Source: Epiperipatus broadwayi (Eukaryota > Onychophora > Udeonychophora > Euonychophora > Peripatidae). Taken from it: a DNA stretch of 64,000 nt. The position numbers were made by a program, and so were the translations under genes. How positions within the stretch are numbered: position 1 is the first letter of the stretch; every line of letters starts with the position of its first letter. The stretch covers positions 3,863,365-3,927,364 of the forward strand of contig JAQFVV010012477.1 of NCBI GenBank assembly GCA_028023455.1, written 5' to 3'. This document shows positions 1 to 11,831 of this stretch, piece after piece. Under the pieces are notes generated by a model. It had not been told where the DNA came from. It searched no databases and saw only the letters and a list, made by a program, of their open reading frames with translations.

Positions 1-1060
1 AGAGTGGTGTAGTAAAAATTACACGATAGAAATTGTATTACAGAATAATTAAAAAGTGTAATAAGTGGACAAAAATGACAAGCTTATGAATAGGGGAAAG
101 CAAATTGTCATTAGAAAAATAATTAGTTGATAACAAATGGTTATTTAGGAGAGCAAGAAAAAAAAAAGGAGAAAAAGGAATGGGAGTGAATTATGAACAC
201 GTTGATTTCTGTAATATGAAGTTAGAATATAAATATATACAAATAAAAAATTATATCAGTTATATCTAATCAAGTTTTAGAATATATATATATATAGAGT
301 GGTAATAATCTATTATTTGTGTTTTAATCTGCATGATAAACAATTTTGTAAACCATAAGAAAAAAACGACTGAGAGCACTGAATGATTAGGAAATAATAG
401 AAGAAAATGATAATATTAAAAGGAAATAATGGATTAAATATTAATTTAGTGGTGCATAAGTAGTGTTAAAATATTTTTATAATATATCTAGTTAGGAGTA
501 AAAAAAAAAACTATTAGAAACAATTATAAGTAGAAAAAAAAAGAATATAGAAAAGATTACACATTGACCACAGTAATACCAAAGTTTATAGGGTTTAAGA
601 TTATATTTTTTAAAAACAAATACAATGAATAAAAAAAAAAGAAGGAAGGTATAGAAAGAATTAACTGGAGATTCTTTTTTTAATCATACTCAAAATATTA
701 AAATTGTGTATGCTTTTTTTTTTTAATTGGATATTGGAAAAAACCCAATGATAAATGTAAAGAAAGAGATTGTGATGTAGAATGAAAAAATTACAAATGA
801 AGATACACAAAACATTTCTTGATACCATTTAAGCATATTGGATATTATAAAAGTTAAATGGGAAATGAAATTTCAGCTAAGTTATCCATTATAGCCACAT
901 TCATTTATGCTATGTTAAATAGAAATAGATGATATATTAATTAATATTTATGCTAGTTATAAAATACTTATAGGTAATTTAATACAATTCATATTTGTCA
1001 AATTTTTTCTCTCTTATTTTATGCTTTTATTTATGAAGCTGAGAAAAGTAAGAAAACACA
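1..1060. other. AT-rich non-coding DNA
   Basis: No open frame of useful length, tRNA-like box or inverted repeat was seen. The stretch is dominated by A-runs and short AT tracts. Nothing here could be assigned a function. Confidence 0.6.
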
Positions 1061-1061
1061 G

Positions 1062-1505
1062 AAGCAAATCTCTTCATACAGTAGCACCACTCGGTGTAAG
1101 CCAGAGTAATCAATGGATGCAGAAAATCTTGTGCATAAAATCTTTATTTAGTGCCTGCACATATAATATTCCCAGATTAGTTTTTAGCTAATGGCTTTTA
1201 TCAGTGAGGAGCCTTGAATCTGAAAGTACTGCACCTAGAATCATAGGATCTAATGCAACCCTCCAGTAGTCAGCTTCTATTTATTAACTAACAAAAAAAG
1301 TTTTTTGAGTCCAAAATAAAAACACAATAATGTTTTCAATTCAAGCTCACTGGCTTATACAATCATATGGATTTGAACTCAGTTCAGCATCAATACTTTT
1401 TGATGTCTTTGGTTTTTTAACAACCATAGTCACCATAATCCTAATGAGCAGAATTGATATTAAACCACTAAACATCACATGATCACCCTTATTTATGCTT
1501 ACAGT
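1062..1505. repeat. Family B interspersed repeat, near full length
   Basis: The stretch begins with a diverged CAGGCAAAACTC-like head (here gaagcaaatctcttcatacag) and runs through the blocks 'gagtaatcaatggatgc', 'tgaggagccttg' and 'ctgcacctaga' to the tail 'aaccactaaacatcacatga'. The same order of blocks recurs at 42,922-43,368, and parts of it recur at 5,343-5,740. Within it, 'ggatttgaactcagttcag' is the complement of a Pol III B-box-like sequence, so the minus strand may carry a decayed tRNA-like promoter. The family is not one I can name. The call rests only on comparison inside this window. Confidence 0.75.
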
Positions 1506-1535
1506 TCTCCATTCATGTGATGTTTAGTGGTTTAA
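1460..1535. repeat. Perfect 23-bp inverted repeat at the family B tail
   Basis: Positions 1460-1482 (ttaaaccactaaacatcaca plus tga) are exactly complementary to 1513-1535, with a 30-nt loop between them. The left arm is the normal end of family B; the right arm is the same end in reverse. So this is either the junction of two head-to-head copies, one lost, or a foldback formed at insertion. Confidence 0.85.
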
Positions 1536-1637
1536 AAGTATAAAAAAAAAACATTGTAAAAGTGAAAAATGAAATACAGAACACAATGGAAAAAAGAGAA
1601 ATATGCTGATGATTAATGGAATGGAATACACAAAGTA

Positions 1638-1755
1638 ATCAAATGGTTTGTTACTCAGGAAGACTTATGATGTTAAAGTAATGGAAACAATAAAACTGAA
1701 TTGTGATTCTTAGGCATGTATCACTGAGTCCACATTCTATCACAGCAGAGTGATG
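1638..1755 (-). mobile_element. Family A tRNA-like SINE fragment
   Basis: Read on the minus strand, the segment contains 'gatagaatgtggactca' followed about 70 nt later by 'gagtaacaaaccatttga'. This matches the layout of the other family A copies, which end in GAGCAATAAACCA. It is diverged and has no visible target-site duplication. The neighbouring family B tail and this SINE may be independent insertions. Confidence 0.55.
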
Positions 1756-2504
1756 AATAGAATAAAAAACAAATTATTAGATATACTTGGAATACCAATA
1801 AAAAAGAAAACCCATAAAAAAATTTAAAACTGCAGAAAAAAATAGAAAAGATTGCTTCAGGGAGTGGCATGCTGATGAAGGAACCAAAACACTAAAAAAG
1901 CAAAAAACAAAAAGAAGAGGTGATTTGAAAAGTTGAGTTGAGAAGAAGTAGTAGTAAGATTGTTAATTAGTTTTAAATGTATTGATTATAAAGATCAGTA
2001 AAGATTACTGAGAATTTTGGTTGGAGTTCTCAGTTAAAAATTGGAATAAGAGGATTTATAATTTAAAAGGAATATAAATAAAAAATAAAAAGAAAGAATG
2101 AATGTAATACTTAAAAAGATGAGTGGGTAAAAAACTCATTGTGTATGTGCGTACATGAAAATGTCTATTGAAAAAACATTTTAATTATGCAAAGAAAATA
2201 ATTTGTCACTATCGAATTGATGTATAATAACTGAATTAGTATTGTTATTTAAAGTTAGAACAAGAAATATAGAGGACAAAACCTTTATAAGGAAGTGAAA
2301 AAGAAAACCCTCTGTAATGATAGAGTGCTAGTTTGACAAACTTCCTAGATCAAACCCTTGTCTTAAATGTTTGTCAGTTAATAATAGCTAGATAACCATT
2401 ACTGACTACTACTAGATATATAGCAAGGTCATCTATAAGAAAAAATCTTAAACTTGCTTATGACCTGAAAGATTTTTCAAAATTTATCCAATTGGACTCA
2501 AACT

Positions 2505-2560
2505 TTAGATCATAGACATAACAAGCAAGCATGCTAAACACTATGCCATGAGACCATTTT
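2505..2560 (-). mobile_element. Possible tRNA-derived SINE head
   Basis: On the minus strand, 'atggcatagtgtttagcatg' resembles a Pol III A box and 'gtttgagtccaattgg' a B box, spaced about as in a tRNA. The rest of the element is not recognisable. A decayed tRNA pseudogene is the alternative. Confidence 0.4.
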
Positions 2561-3594
2561 TAGTAGTCTGGATGTAAATGAAAGATAATCACCTCATTTA
2601 GTTGCAGTGAGGAGATATCCAAATGGACAAATGCTTACAGTATCAGAGATTGAGGAGAATGCAAGTTTACTCCATTATACTGATGCAAATTTATTTCAGT
2701 CATTTGAAATTTTACTTTATCAGATGGTATCCATGATTCAACAATTCACTGTTTATCAGCTAGGTATCAGAATGGTAGGGCAATTGTGATGTCATCAAGA
2801 AAGGAATAATTACGTACATCATATTATATCTCATAAATATTAAAGTTATTTAAATTTGTAGGTATAGAAAAGAGAAAAATAAAAAATATTTTTATTCAAA
2901 TATCGTTTTGTATAAAATAACATTTTTTTATTGTTCAGTTTTACTATTTTTTAATATTTATCTTAAACTAAAGTTTAAATATATATATAAGACAAATCAA
3001 TAAATGACAGTAATTTTCTTATAAATTCTATTGAAAATTTAAGAAAATGATTCCATTTGTTTACAAAAAATAAGCTTGAGTCAATATTTTAAAATGACAG
3101 AAATGAAATTTAGATGTCTTTAATATTAATAAATACGAAAATAATCATTTTTCTTTTATAATTTTTTTAGTTTGTTATTTGCAATTTATCTTTAAAATAA
3201 ATTCAAAATCAAGCATTTCGAAATTATTCATTATAACAAAATAATCGAAAGATCATCATTTCTAGTTGAATAGTATTTACTGAATAAATTCTGATATATG
3301 AGAGAAATGAGTATTTGTAAACTAAAGTTGGACGTTTGATAAGGTCCAGGAAAAGCATACATTTAGTATTATTCAAAGGAGGGGGGGGGTAGCAGTGCCA
3401 CATTGTAAACATGCAAACATTTTATTTTCATTTTTTTTTTTTAAATTTATTGCCCGCAAATGTTTTCTTTCTAGGCAGATCCCTGTTGATAAATTCTCTT
3501 ATGTTAATGTGCCGCAGCATATTGAGTCTTTATTACTGTAAAATTGCTCTGCATAGTATGGAAATGGTAAAGTGGGTGAAGTTCAAAATCCATG
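2561..3594. other. AT-rich non-coding DNA
   Basis: The two short frames here (60-62 codons) are low-complexity and match nothing I recognise. A G-run lies near 3,379-3,388. No other structure was seen. Confidence 0.5.
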
Positions 3595-3790
3595 AATGAT
3601 GGCCCAGCTCTGTCGTTTCCGGTTCTTGAATTTTATAAATAAATTAAATAACCCCCACACCACGACATCTTCTTTTGAAATCATGTGAATAAAGATACAG
3701 CAAAAAACACCCCCCAAGCTGCATTTCATGCTGAGCCAACGCTCATCAGTTGGCAGAGGGTTACCATCTCTCATCTATACCTTTCTTATA
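3595..3790. repeat. Degenerate family C fragment
   Basis: The piece 'tttcatgctgagccaacgct' followed by 'catcagttggcagagggtta' and 'ccatctctc' matches the central part of family C (compare 7,220-7,262). Just upstream, 'attaaataacccccacacc' with 'cttttgaaatcatgtgaata' recurs diverged at 4,053-4,098, so a further small repeat is present. Both are old copies. Confidence 0.55.
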
Positions 3791-4317
3791 TGTGTAGTAT
3801 TTATCAATAGTAAATTGTCAAATTTTGATTTACAAGTGTCAAACTTACTCCACCCACAACCATGATACCATCCACTTTCGATAAATACTATAATGATTAC
3901 CACTAATCATTTACTAAATAAGAGATTGTCTTTACTTCAGATATAAACTTTCAACCTCAATTAAAGATGAGTAAATCTGATTTTTTAAATTAAATACACA
4001 TATGGAGTTATTCACATTTCTTTTCCCATGTGTAATATCTTTGTAAATATATTAAATAACCTCCACATGACCGCACATTCTTTTGAAATCATATGAATAA
4101 TCATGGAGTTAAATAGTTGAAAAATTTAAACTTTGAGTAACCAATTTAGTGAATTCATTAACTTTCCACTTATGAAAGATGATTTCTATAAGAAGAAGAG
4201 TAATTAAATTTTATTTTTGACACTGAACCACATAAAAATGCGTATTATTAGCAAACTATACAATTAAATAAATTAATATTTAAATCCAAGTATATTGTCT
4301 ATACTAAACTTAATATA

Positions 4318-4563
4318 ACTAGAAGGGATTGAACTCAGACTTTCAAGATCCCTACAGATATCCACTCCATCCTGTACAGTCAAAACACATGATCACATAC
4401 AGTGGAAAAAAAAAGATCTCCAATATATGGTTCAGCAAGAAATATACATATTGAAGATCACTTATTTTTTTTCTCATGTATGTGGTCATATGTATCAGTT
4501 GTATAGGATGGAGTAGATAGCTGTTGGGAGCATGAAACTCTGAGTTCAAATCTCTTCTAATTA
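4318..4563. repeat. Family C foldback copy
   Basis: The left arm begins 'agaagggattgaactcagac' and the right arm ends with its complement, 'gagttcaaatctcttct'. The arms are about 110 bp each and imperfect, meeting near 4,432-4,445 around 'gttcagcaagaaatatac'. Each arm is the first part of family C (head, then 'ctatccactccatc', then a 'cacatgaccaca'-like block). The right arm presents a B-box-like GAGTTCAAATC in forward orientation. Confidence 0.75.
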
Positions 4564-5329
4564 AATTAAATAATTTATAAAAAAAATCATAGTATTAAGT
4601 TTTAGGAAACTATAATTCATAACAAAGTTAGATAAAATGGAGCTCCCTAATTCACATTGTTCTGCATTACATGCTCATAAATGCCACCCTCTCCCACTGA
4701 CATACATAATTTTTGCAGGTGGCAGTTTGTCACTGTTTACTCTTATATTTAGTATTTTTATTTAGAGAATCATGATTAACACTAGTAGAATCATTGTATG
4801 TTTGAGTCAAGTTCTAATCGAAGCTGTTTAATTCATTTGAAATGTCATAGCAATTATCATCTTGAAATAATTTGTCCCTCAGAAAGCTATTCAATGTTTT
4901 GAGCACTACTAAAACAAAGTTATGATATAGACATTTAGTTTTTGAATCCAGTTATCTACCACTTTATTAAACCAATAAGACATGTTATAGTATTAATGTA
5001 TACAGATTAGATTATATATTAAAGTAGCATAAGTTAAATACAATCTGCTCTATATGGTCTACTAATGCCAGCTATTATCTTGATTTTATAGAGTACTTTC
5101 CACATTCTTGTTTTTCATCTACATTGTCTAAATACTAACTTCAAATGCAATGATTTGCATCTCTTCTGGCAAGATTAAATCTATGCTAAGTAATTTTTTC
5201 CCATCACAACCAAGCATAATTTTTTTTTAGGCAACTGATCTATAGTCAATCTAGCATTGGTAGTTAAATATTACTAGTCATATAGTGAATAATCCATGTT
5301 AATTTGACTTGGTCAAATAATATCAAAAC
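4564..5329. other. AT-rich non-coding DNA
   Basis: No repeat shared with the rest of the window and no coding signal was noticed. The foldback element that follows starts after the direct repeat at 5330-5342. Confidence 0.5.
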
Positions 5330-5342
5330 ACTGCTATGAAGA

Positions 5343-5740
5343 ACATCACATGATCACCATCTCTATACTAGCACATATTTTGTTGTAAATGAAGGCAAAA
5401 CTCCCCATACAGTAGTGCCACCCTGTGCTAAACAGAGTAATTAATGGATGCCAGAAGGCTTGTGCATAAAATCCCTATCTAGTGCCTACTCATCCAATAT
5501 CCCCAGACTAGTTTATGGCTTGTGGCCATCATCAGTGAGGAGCCTTGGATCTGAGAGCACTGCACCTAGGTGCAGTGCTCTCAGATCCAAGGCTCCTCAC
5601 TGAAGAAGCCAGAAACTAGTCTGGAGATATTGGATGAGTAGGCACTAGATAGGGATTTTATGCACAAGCCTTCTGGCATCCATTGATTACTCTGTTTGGC
5701 ACAGGGTGGCACTACTGTATGGGGAGTTTTGCCTTCGTTT
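5343..5740. mobile_element. Foldback insertion built from family B, with 13-bp target-site duplications
   Basis: The insertion is flanked by perfect direct repeats ACTGCTATGAAGA at 5330-5342 and 5741-5753. Inside, 5385-5567 and 5568-5742 are long complementary arms that meet with no loop at 'tgcacctaggtgca'. Each arm is the first part of family B ('ggcaaaactccccatacag' through 'ctgcaccta'). The right arm is 8 bp shorter, from a deletion in the 'ggcttgtggcc' block. About 42 bp at 5343-5384 carry the family B tail ('acatcacatgatcacc') ahead of the left arm, so the tail-then-head order seen at 43,327-43,436 is kept. The duplications show it was inserted as one unit. Confidence 0.88.
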
Positions 5741-5753
5741 ACTGCTATGAAGA

Positions 5754-6439
5754 TTTAAAAAAATCATTTGTAATTTGCAATGGCATTAACTATTAATGGG
5801 AAGGTGTCACACTTCTATAAATATTGAATCAATGATTTACTTTTATCTTTAATTAGTAAAAAGGATTACTTTTTTTTTAAAAAAAAAAAAAAATGTATTT
5901 GTACTGGAAATAGAACTTTTGACATTTTTTATTGGTGAAAATAAAGCAAAAATGTGAGAAAAACAAGAGAAGAGAAGTTTGATAAGTTTGAGTGAAATTT
6001 TAATTCGAGCATAAAATAACTGAACTAAATGTAGAAAAACCCAGAAATGCATCAAGTAATTTGTTCTCAGCCATCTAAAACATCATTTACAGAGTGAGCA
6101 ACAGTATTTGACATGTGTCATTAGTATGATAGTTTTATTCTATTAATCATATACCCATTTATTTTCAGATCCATAATTTATCTACACTTTTATTTTAGAA
6201 AATAGGTAAAACCGCTGCAAATAGCCACTTGAAAAACAATGGTTTCTCTAGAATTTTCCCACAGAAAAGCAGTAAAGAAAGCATTATTCCTTAAAGTATT
6301 CAATTTTTGATTGATAGTTACTTTTTATTGTTTTATTCTTTAGCTAAGACAATGCAATATTCATTTACTGACTTATTGTTGGTGTATAACTTGACTGACT
6401 ATTGTTTGGAATGATCTATTCTGTAAAAATTACAAATTC
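5754..6439. other. AT-rich non-coding DNA
   Basis: A T-run next to an A-run at about 5,870-5,893 gives a simple AT hairpin. Nothing else was recognised. Confidence 0.5.
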
Positions 6440-6515
6440 TTGCAAGATATGAATTCAACATTACCAGAGTATAGCAGATAAATGCACTAACCATTAGATC
6501 ATAAAGGTGTTATAT
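6440..6515 (-). mobile_element. Possible tRNA-derived SINE head
   Basis: On the minus strand, 'tctaatggttagtgcattta' fits an A box and 'gttgaattcatatcttgc' a degenerate B box at tRNA-like spacing. The 3' body is not recognised. It may be a decayed copy of the same kind as 15,938-16,012. Confidence 0.45.
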
Positions 6516-6894
6516 TATTTTTGTTATAGAATCAAAAATCCTATCAAAGTTATTTTGAACAATTATCAATTTAAAGCAAAACATTTTCAGCATTTAGGAC
6601 TACACATTTTGCTTAACAACCTAGTTAGCCCAGTGATTTTGATTTGGCTTATTGAGCCAAACAAGTTGATTTAATTCTTTAAAAAAAAGGCAAAATAATT
6701 GCAAACATGGATTTTTGGATTTACCATATTTGATGAAATGATACCAAGTATATTCAATTGTTCCTAAGTTTTCAGTGAAAAGAATTAAGTTTATTAAATG
6801 ATTTTTGATGGCATGTGACATTTTGTGTAAAAAGAATCCTCCTCTTATAAATATACCCAACATGTAAAATATGTTTGATATGTAGATAAGTAAA

Positions 6895-7015
6895 AAACAA
6901 ATACTTAATCACTCAGGAAGTCATGTGACATTTGAGCTATAGAAATGCCTGTTTTGAGTTTTGATTCACAAATTTTTAGCTCTGAAAGCTATGGTTCTAT
7001 CATTGTAATAAACTG
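6895..7015 (-). mobile_element. Family A-like SINE fragment
   Basis: Minus-strand blocks 'caatgatagaaccatagct' and 'tcctgagtgattaagta' follow the order seen in other family A copies. A 'gtcatgtgacatttgagc' block is shared with 14,243-14,262. Diverged, with no clear ends. Confidence 0.5.
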
Positions 7016-7080
7016 TAATAAGAACATTTAAAAAAATTATCAAGCATTTAAAAAAAATTCTAATCCATCTATTAATTAAC

Positions 7081-7500
7081 AGATAAATTTTAATATATAG
7101 GGTATATGAGCACAGACTTTCACATGACCCACCACTCTCCACACTATCTCATAACACTGATACACTTGAACACATATATGTTGAAAAGATAAATAATCAT
7201 CAATATACGTATTTATTCATGCTAAACCAGCAATCATCAGTTGGTCCAGATTACCATCTCTACACATATATGCTATAAGTGCTCAGATATATATTAAGAT
7301 AGCCAAACCTCATACTTTAATGGACAGGTTTCAATCTACTCCACACTCCAACTCTTCAACTGTCCATCCAATTGAAAATCTGATGATGGAATGCTCAAAG
7401 GCCACCCTGAGGCCGAGATTCTTGTCACACTCATGTTGACCTAAGGTCAATCTAATCCCTCATGTACAGGACATAATCCATTTAATATATACAAGGGATG
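7081..7500. repeat. Family C repeat, full-length copy
   Basis: It runs from 'gggtatatgagcacagactt' through 'catcagttggtccagatta', 'aatggacaggtttcaatct', 'tgaaaatctgatgatgga' and 'ccctcatgtacaggacata'. It is very close to 44,890-45,292, and the pair forms a subfamily with the 'gagcacagactttcacatga' head, while most other copies carry 'tttgaactcagactttcaag'. No coding capacity was found on either strand. Confidence 0.8.
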
Positions 7501-7651
7501 GTCAGACATCTCTACTTATGTAATAACTGAAATTTCAGTTATTAGATAAATTTTAAATAAATATTTGTTACTGTTATTTGCTTTTTGTTGAATAAATTCT
7601 ACTTTTATGAATTACTAACAACATAGTATTATAATATGCTTGTGATTTATT

Positions 7652-8197
7652 AATCATCATCATTCATTGTCAACCATTATCAATCCATTGCAAAATGAAG
7701 GTCTCTCCAAGTCCAATTCATCTTCTCTGATCTATAGCCTCTCTTCTTCATACCACTCTTATACCTTTACTTATTTCATCCATCCATCTCACACATGGTC
7801 TCTTTCTGGGTCTTTTATAATCTCTTGGAATTCAGTTTAAGATTTCAATTGTTCATCTATTATTATTTCTTTTAGAAATATACCCAGCTCAACTCCAGTT
7901 TTTTAATTTTTTCAACCATCTCAGTAACATCTGTTTGTTCTCTTACTCATATATTGATTTTCAATCTCTTCTTGTTACACCTAACATGCATCTCTTAATA
8001 CTCCTTTGAATGGTCTGGAGTTTCTGTATTGTTCTTCTATTAAGGGTCCAAGTCTCAGATCCATAAATAAAAACTGGTAAAACACATTTATTAAAAATTT
8101 TTTTTTTCAAACACATAGGCATATTTTCTTTTAATAGTAAGTTATTTCTACCAAAAGAATTCAAATCAATTTTAATTCTATGATTAATTTCATCCAT
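7652..8197 (-). pseudogene. 3' end of an RTE-like non-LTR retrotransposon (reverse transcriptase C-terminus), broken
   Basis: Read on the minus strand, the longest open part (8197-7961) contains KCVLPVFIYGSETWTL followed by a segment ending KRCMLGVTRRD. This is the region after the polymerase core in endonuclease/reverse-transcriptase LINEs of the RTE or related groups. After an in-frame stop the similarity resumes: a W-x-G-type piece, then RPRKRPCVRWMDEI, then GLGETFILQWIDNG and a stop, followed by the TGATGATG-type tail at 7,652-7,663. Several stops (including TGA where the copy at 42,279-42,359 has a tryptophan codon) show it is dead and 5'-truncated. The family assignment comes from general knowledge of the YGSETW motif; the exact clade is inferred. 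Confidence 0.85.
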
Positions 8198-8340
8198 TAT
8201 GTTTCTATCTGTAATAATATTTATATAAGTTCATATACATATGATTTCAAAAATGTACATAAAATATTTCATACATAAAAAAAATGTAACATGACCAAAT
8301 GATAACTCTTGATTGTCACCGTGTCACCAGTGATAGTTAT

Positions 8341-8430
8341 CATAGTATTGCTGCTCTTAAATTATGTTGTCATAGTATTAGTATTTTTAAATCTTGTTGT
8401 TATAGCGTCAGGGCTCTTAAATCTTATTGT
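8341..8430. repeat. Three-unit tandem repeat with exact 30-bp period
   Basis: Units at 8341-8370, 8371-8400 and 8401-8430 align without gaps on a core like 'catagtattnntnntcttaa', each ending in TTGT or ATTGT. The period is a multiple of three, so the plus strand reads as three related 10-residue units, each ending in cysteine. The frame opens no further than about 45 codons, so coding is unlikely. Confidence 0.75.
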
Positions 8431-9475
8431 CTCAGCTGATGACTATTTGGCTTCAGCATAGACTGATTTCTGAATAAAATTTATTAGAAAATATTATAAT
8501 ATAAATTGATAATTAAAAATGATAGAGGATGATCAAGAATAAGATGGACATTCATATCAGGAATATGCTTTTGAAACAGTTGAAGTTAGAACATTCTAGC
8601 GAAAACACAAATATACAAATGAAGTCTTAAACTAGATCTCAAGAAATATTAAGAGAAAAAGAGAGAGAGAACGCATATAGAACAAAGGAACGAGAAATAA
8701 ATGTTTTCTGAGGAGTTGAGAGAAGAAAAGATATTGATCAGGATAAACTCCTAGGGGTTTTTATTCTGGAGAGAAATAATGCTTGTAGGAAGTGTATATG
8801 ATAGAGCATATTTATTATTTATACAATTATAATTTTAAAAATAAATTAAAATCGGATTGCATCTGTATCTTTTAAAAGTCTTGTGGGAGTGGGGGTAGTA
8901 GTAATGCATTAATTTGGCCTTGTTTATGAAAGAAACAGAAATTGTGAAATGTCAGCAGGAAGATTTCCCAGACAATTATCTTATATAAATGTTGACGTGC
9001 TGGCCAAAGGAAAAATCCATCTGAAATAGAAAGCGGTTTTATGGTTGCAAAGGAGTGGTGACATAATACATAGACGCATTCTATATATTTTATTTAAGCG
9101 TTTTTAATAAATGATGAAAGAAAAAGTCGAATGTCTTTTCAAATAATAATAAAATGCACTAAGTTGTAAAATTAACTTATAAAAAAGATTAAATTAGAAA
9201 CCAAGGTCTAAATTTTATTTCATAAAAGATAAACCCAATAACCTTAGCCAACCATTTAAATGTAAGATGGTTTTGCTACCGTTGGAATTTTTTTTTTTTT
9301 TAAGAAGTCGATTTTATAGATAAGAGATTAGTATTGAATTAGAAGTAAGAATTAAATTAAAGCTTATTAATGCCTTTAAGTATATAAAGTTTTAAATTAA
9401 TCATAAAAATGTAGCAATTAAAAATAAAATATTTCAACTGGTATAAAAAGTCATTAAATACCCACATTTGACCTT
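8431..9475. other. AT-rich non-coding DNA
   Basis: A short purine-rich tract with GAGAGAGAGA lies near 8,660. No repeat family or gene was recognised. Confidence 0.5.
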
Positions 9476-9560
9476 GTTGTGTAGTCGTATTACATCTTCC
9501 CCTATATCCGTATCCTGAGATTCAAATCCAGGTCAAATGAATTTGTTTCAGGGCACACAC
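9476..9560 (+). mobile_element. Possible tRNA-derived SINE head
   Basis: On the plus strand, 'ttgtgtagtcgtattaca' could be an A box and 'gagattcaaatccaggtc' is a good B box. The spacing is about that of a tRNA. The sequence after it does not match another copy well enough to define the body. Confidence 0.45.
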
Positions 9561-11815
9561 AATTTATGATCTTTCTTGTAATTGGGTAAGCAGAGTCTAA
9601 TTAACATTCTAACAATGATTTAGATAAATGAATATTCAAATTATCATTAGCTGAGTTCAGGAATCTGGGTTGATCAGGTGATTGTCTATGCATGGTCTAT
9701 AAAGATGAAGAGATCCAAACTTCACCACTGGTAGGTGGTAACATAGTCTTATAGGCACTGACTACATTGTTGTTTTTATATTCAAAAGACAGTTAAATGA
9801 AAAAGTATAACATTACCGTTACCAATGATGAAAATTATCTTATACTTCAGTCATATTATTCTATGATTCTATGATTGGTACAACAATTTTCACCAGCATG
9901 ACCCAAATTATTTGAAAATTAAATTGATCCTCCAAGTCATTGTGGTGTAGTGCCTTACCATAAAGTTTTTTTTTTTTTTGTAACTAATTGGGAACTTCCT
10001 AAACAAGTTCAGATTATTTCAAACAGTGACTCTCTTAGGCAACCCAATATTTTTGTGTTAAATCGGAAAGATAATCTTGTTAGAGATTAAAACAAATCCA
10101 ACAACAAGTTAGATAAAGGTTGGTGTGCTAATAATAAAGGACTAAATGTAAGAAAATATGATCCTTCTCATTTTCTAAGAACAAATAATTTGGAATTGAA
10201 AGTTGACAAAAAATTACATAACACACTCATTTACTAACTGTACATTTTTATTACACAAATTCAGAAACATTCATAATAATTAAGGATTAAAAAAATACGG
10301 TGATGTGTGTCATTAACACTTTCAAAACTAGATGCTTTGCAACATGGAATTCCTTTCAATCATAGTCTTTAAACACTGATTTGACTCTATTACATACAAG
10401 ACATATACATTTATTATTGTTGTTACAAAAGAAATAGTTAAATATACAAATATTATTAAATACTTGACACTTAGCATAAGTTTGATTTTTTTCTGCAACA
10501 TCATGTTATACTGCTTGAAATTGAAATATAATTATTTTAACAATAAATTGCAAAGAAAAACTTTTTTGGTTAAAAGTTAATCAGCATTAAAATATATCTT
10601 TAAATACCTATGCATAGAAATTACAAATTTTTCATTTAATGTTGTATCTTGTTTTATTTGAGTTGAAGAAAAATACAAATGAAAAATTGAGTAAGAAAAA
10701 TTTGTCTGAGATGACGACCAAAACAAATGACATTTTCCTGAATTTAAAGTTTGAATTAATGTAAAATTATGTATAGTAATAAAATAAACATTTGTTTTGA
10801 AAATTATGATTGGAAATTTGAAATTAACTGTAAACAGTCCATGTTTTTTTTTTTTTTTTTGGAATTATTTGATTTATTGAAGAAAAACAATAAAATTATA
10901 ATCTGCATCATACATATAAAATAGGTGATATTTTTTAATAAGGATAACTTATTATATTATTTTCACTAAAACTTTGAAATATAGTAAAAAATTTAGGGAA
11001 TAGAGATTGAAAATATTGGAATATTTTTTAGTATTTTCAATTATTTAATCAATCTTTTAAAATTCTGACATTTTTATTGCTCTACCTAGTGAGCATTTCT
11101 GAAAACATTTAACTGCTTAAAATCTTTATTTTATACTAAATGTCAATAATTAGATTTGATGTCATTTTAATTTAATATTGTATATAAATGAATAATATTT
11201 TTAAAAACAACATTTAACTTTTAAAATTTTTAAAAGCTAACTTGTAAATAAGAACAATGTATCATTTTTATTTTAAGTTTTTAAAAAAATATAAAACAAT
11301 AAAAATGAATTTGTGATAAACTGATCATTTTCTGCATTAAAAACGGATATTTATTTTATAATTGTTAATATATTTAAAAAATTTTTAATACTATGTCAAT
11401 TTTGAGAGATGACAACATTAGTGATGAGTTTCATAAGAAGCATGTGCCATTGAGAAGGAAAGAACATGCTTAACATAAATCTTTTCTTTGAAAAGAATAA
11501 AACCTAATTGATATTTACAAAGTGTCGTTAAGATATTGATATCTTCAGATATTTTTTTTCCAATTAAAAAATCAATAAAAGTAATCCAGGAGAATCTACA
11601 TCATTTAAAAAAATCGTATACCAATACAAGTTATAATGATGTTAGTAAAGCACATTTTTTTTAAGGAAAATATCCAATGATTCTAAATGAATGTGAGATT
11701 GAGTTAATATCTTTCTACATTTATAAGTTAAAACTTTTTTTATAGGGAATAGGTAAGACTTACTTTATCAATGATAGCACCCATGCCTTTTCCAGTAATT
11801 TATTTTAGAAATTTC

Positions 11816-11831
11816 CAGCACCCTCTATTAT
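11816..11831 (-). promoter_or_regulatory. CTCF-like motif (weak)
   Basis: The minus strand reads ATAATAGAGGGTGCTG, close to the core AGRKGGYRCTG of the CTCF site known from bilaterians. In AT-rich DNA a chance match is possible. Confidence 0.25.

Noticed and set aside
5866-5893. T-run followed by A-run as a terminator or hairpin
   Set aside because: Simple AT homopolymers are everywhere in this DNA. A bacterial-type terminator has no meaning in this eukaryotic context.
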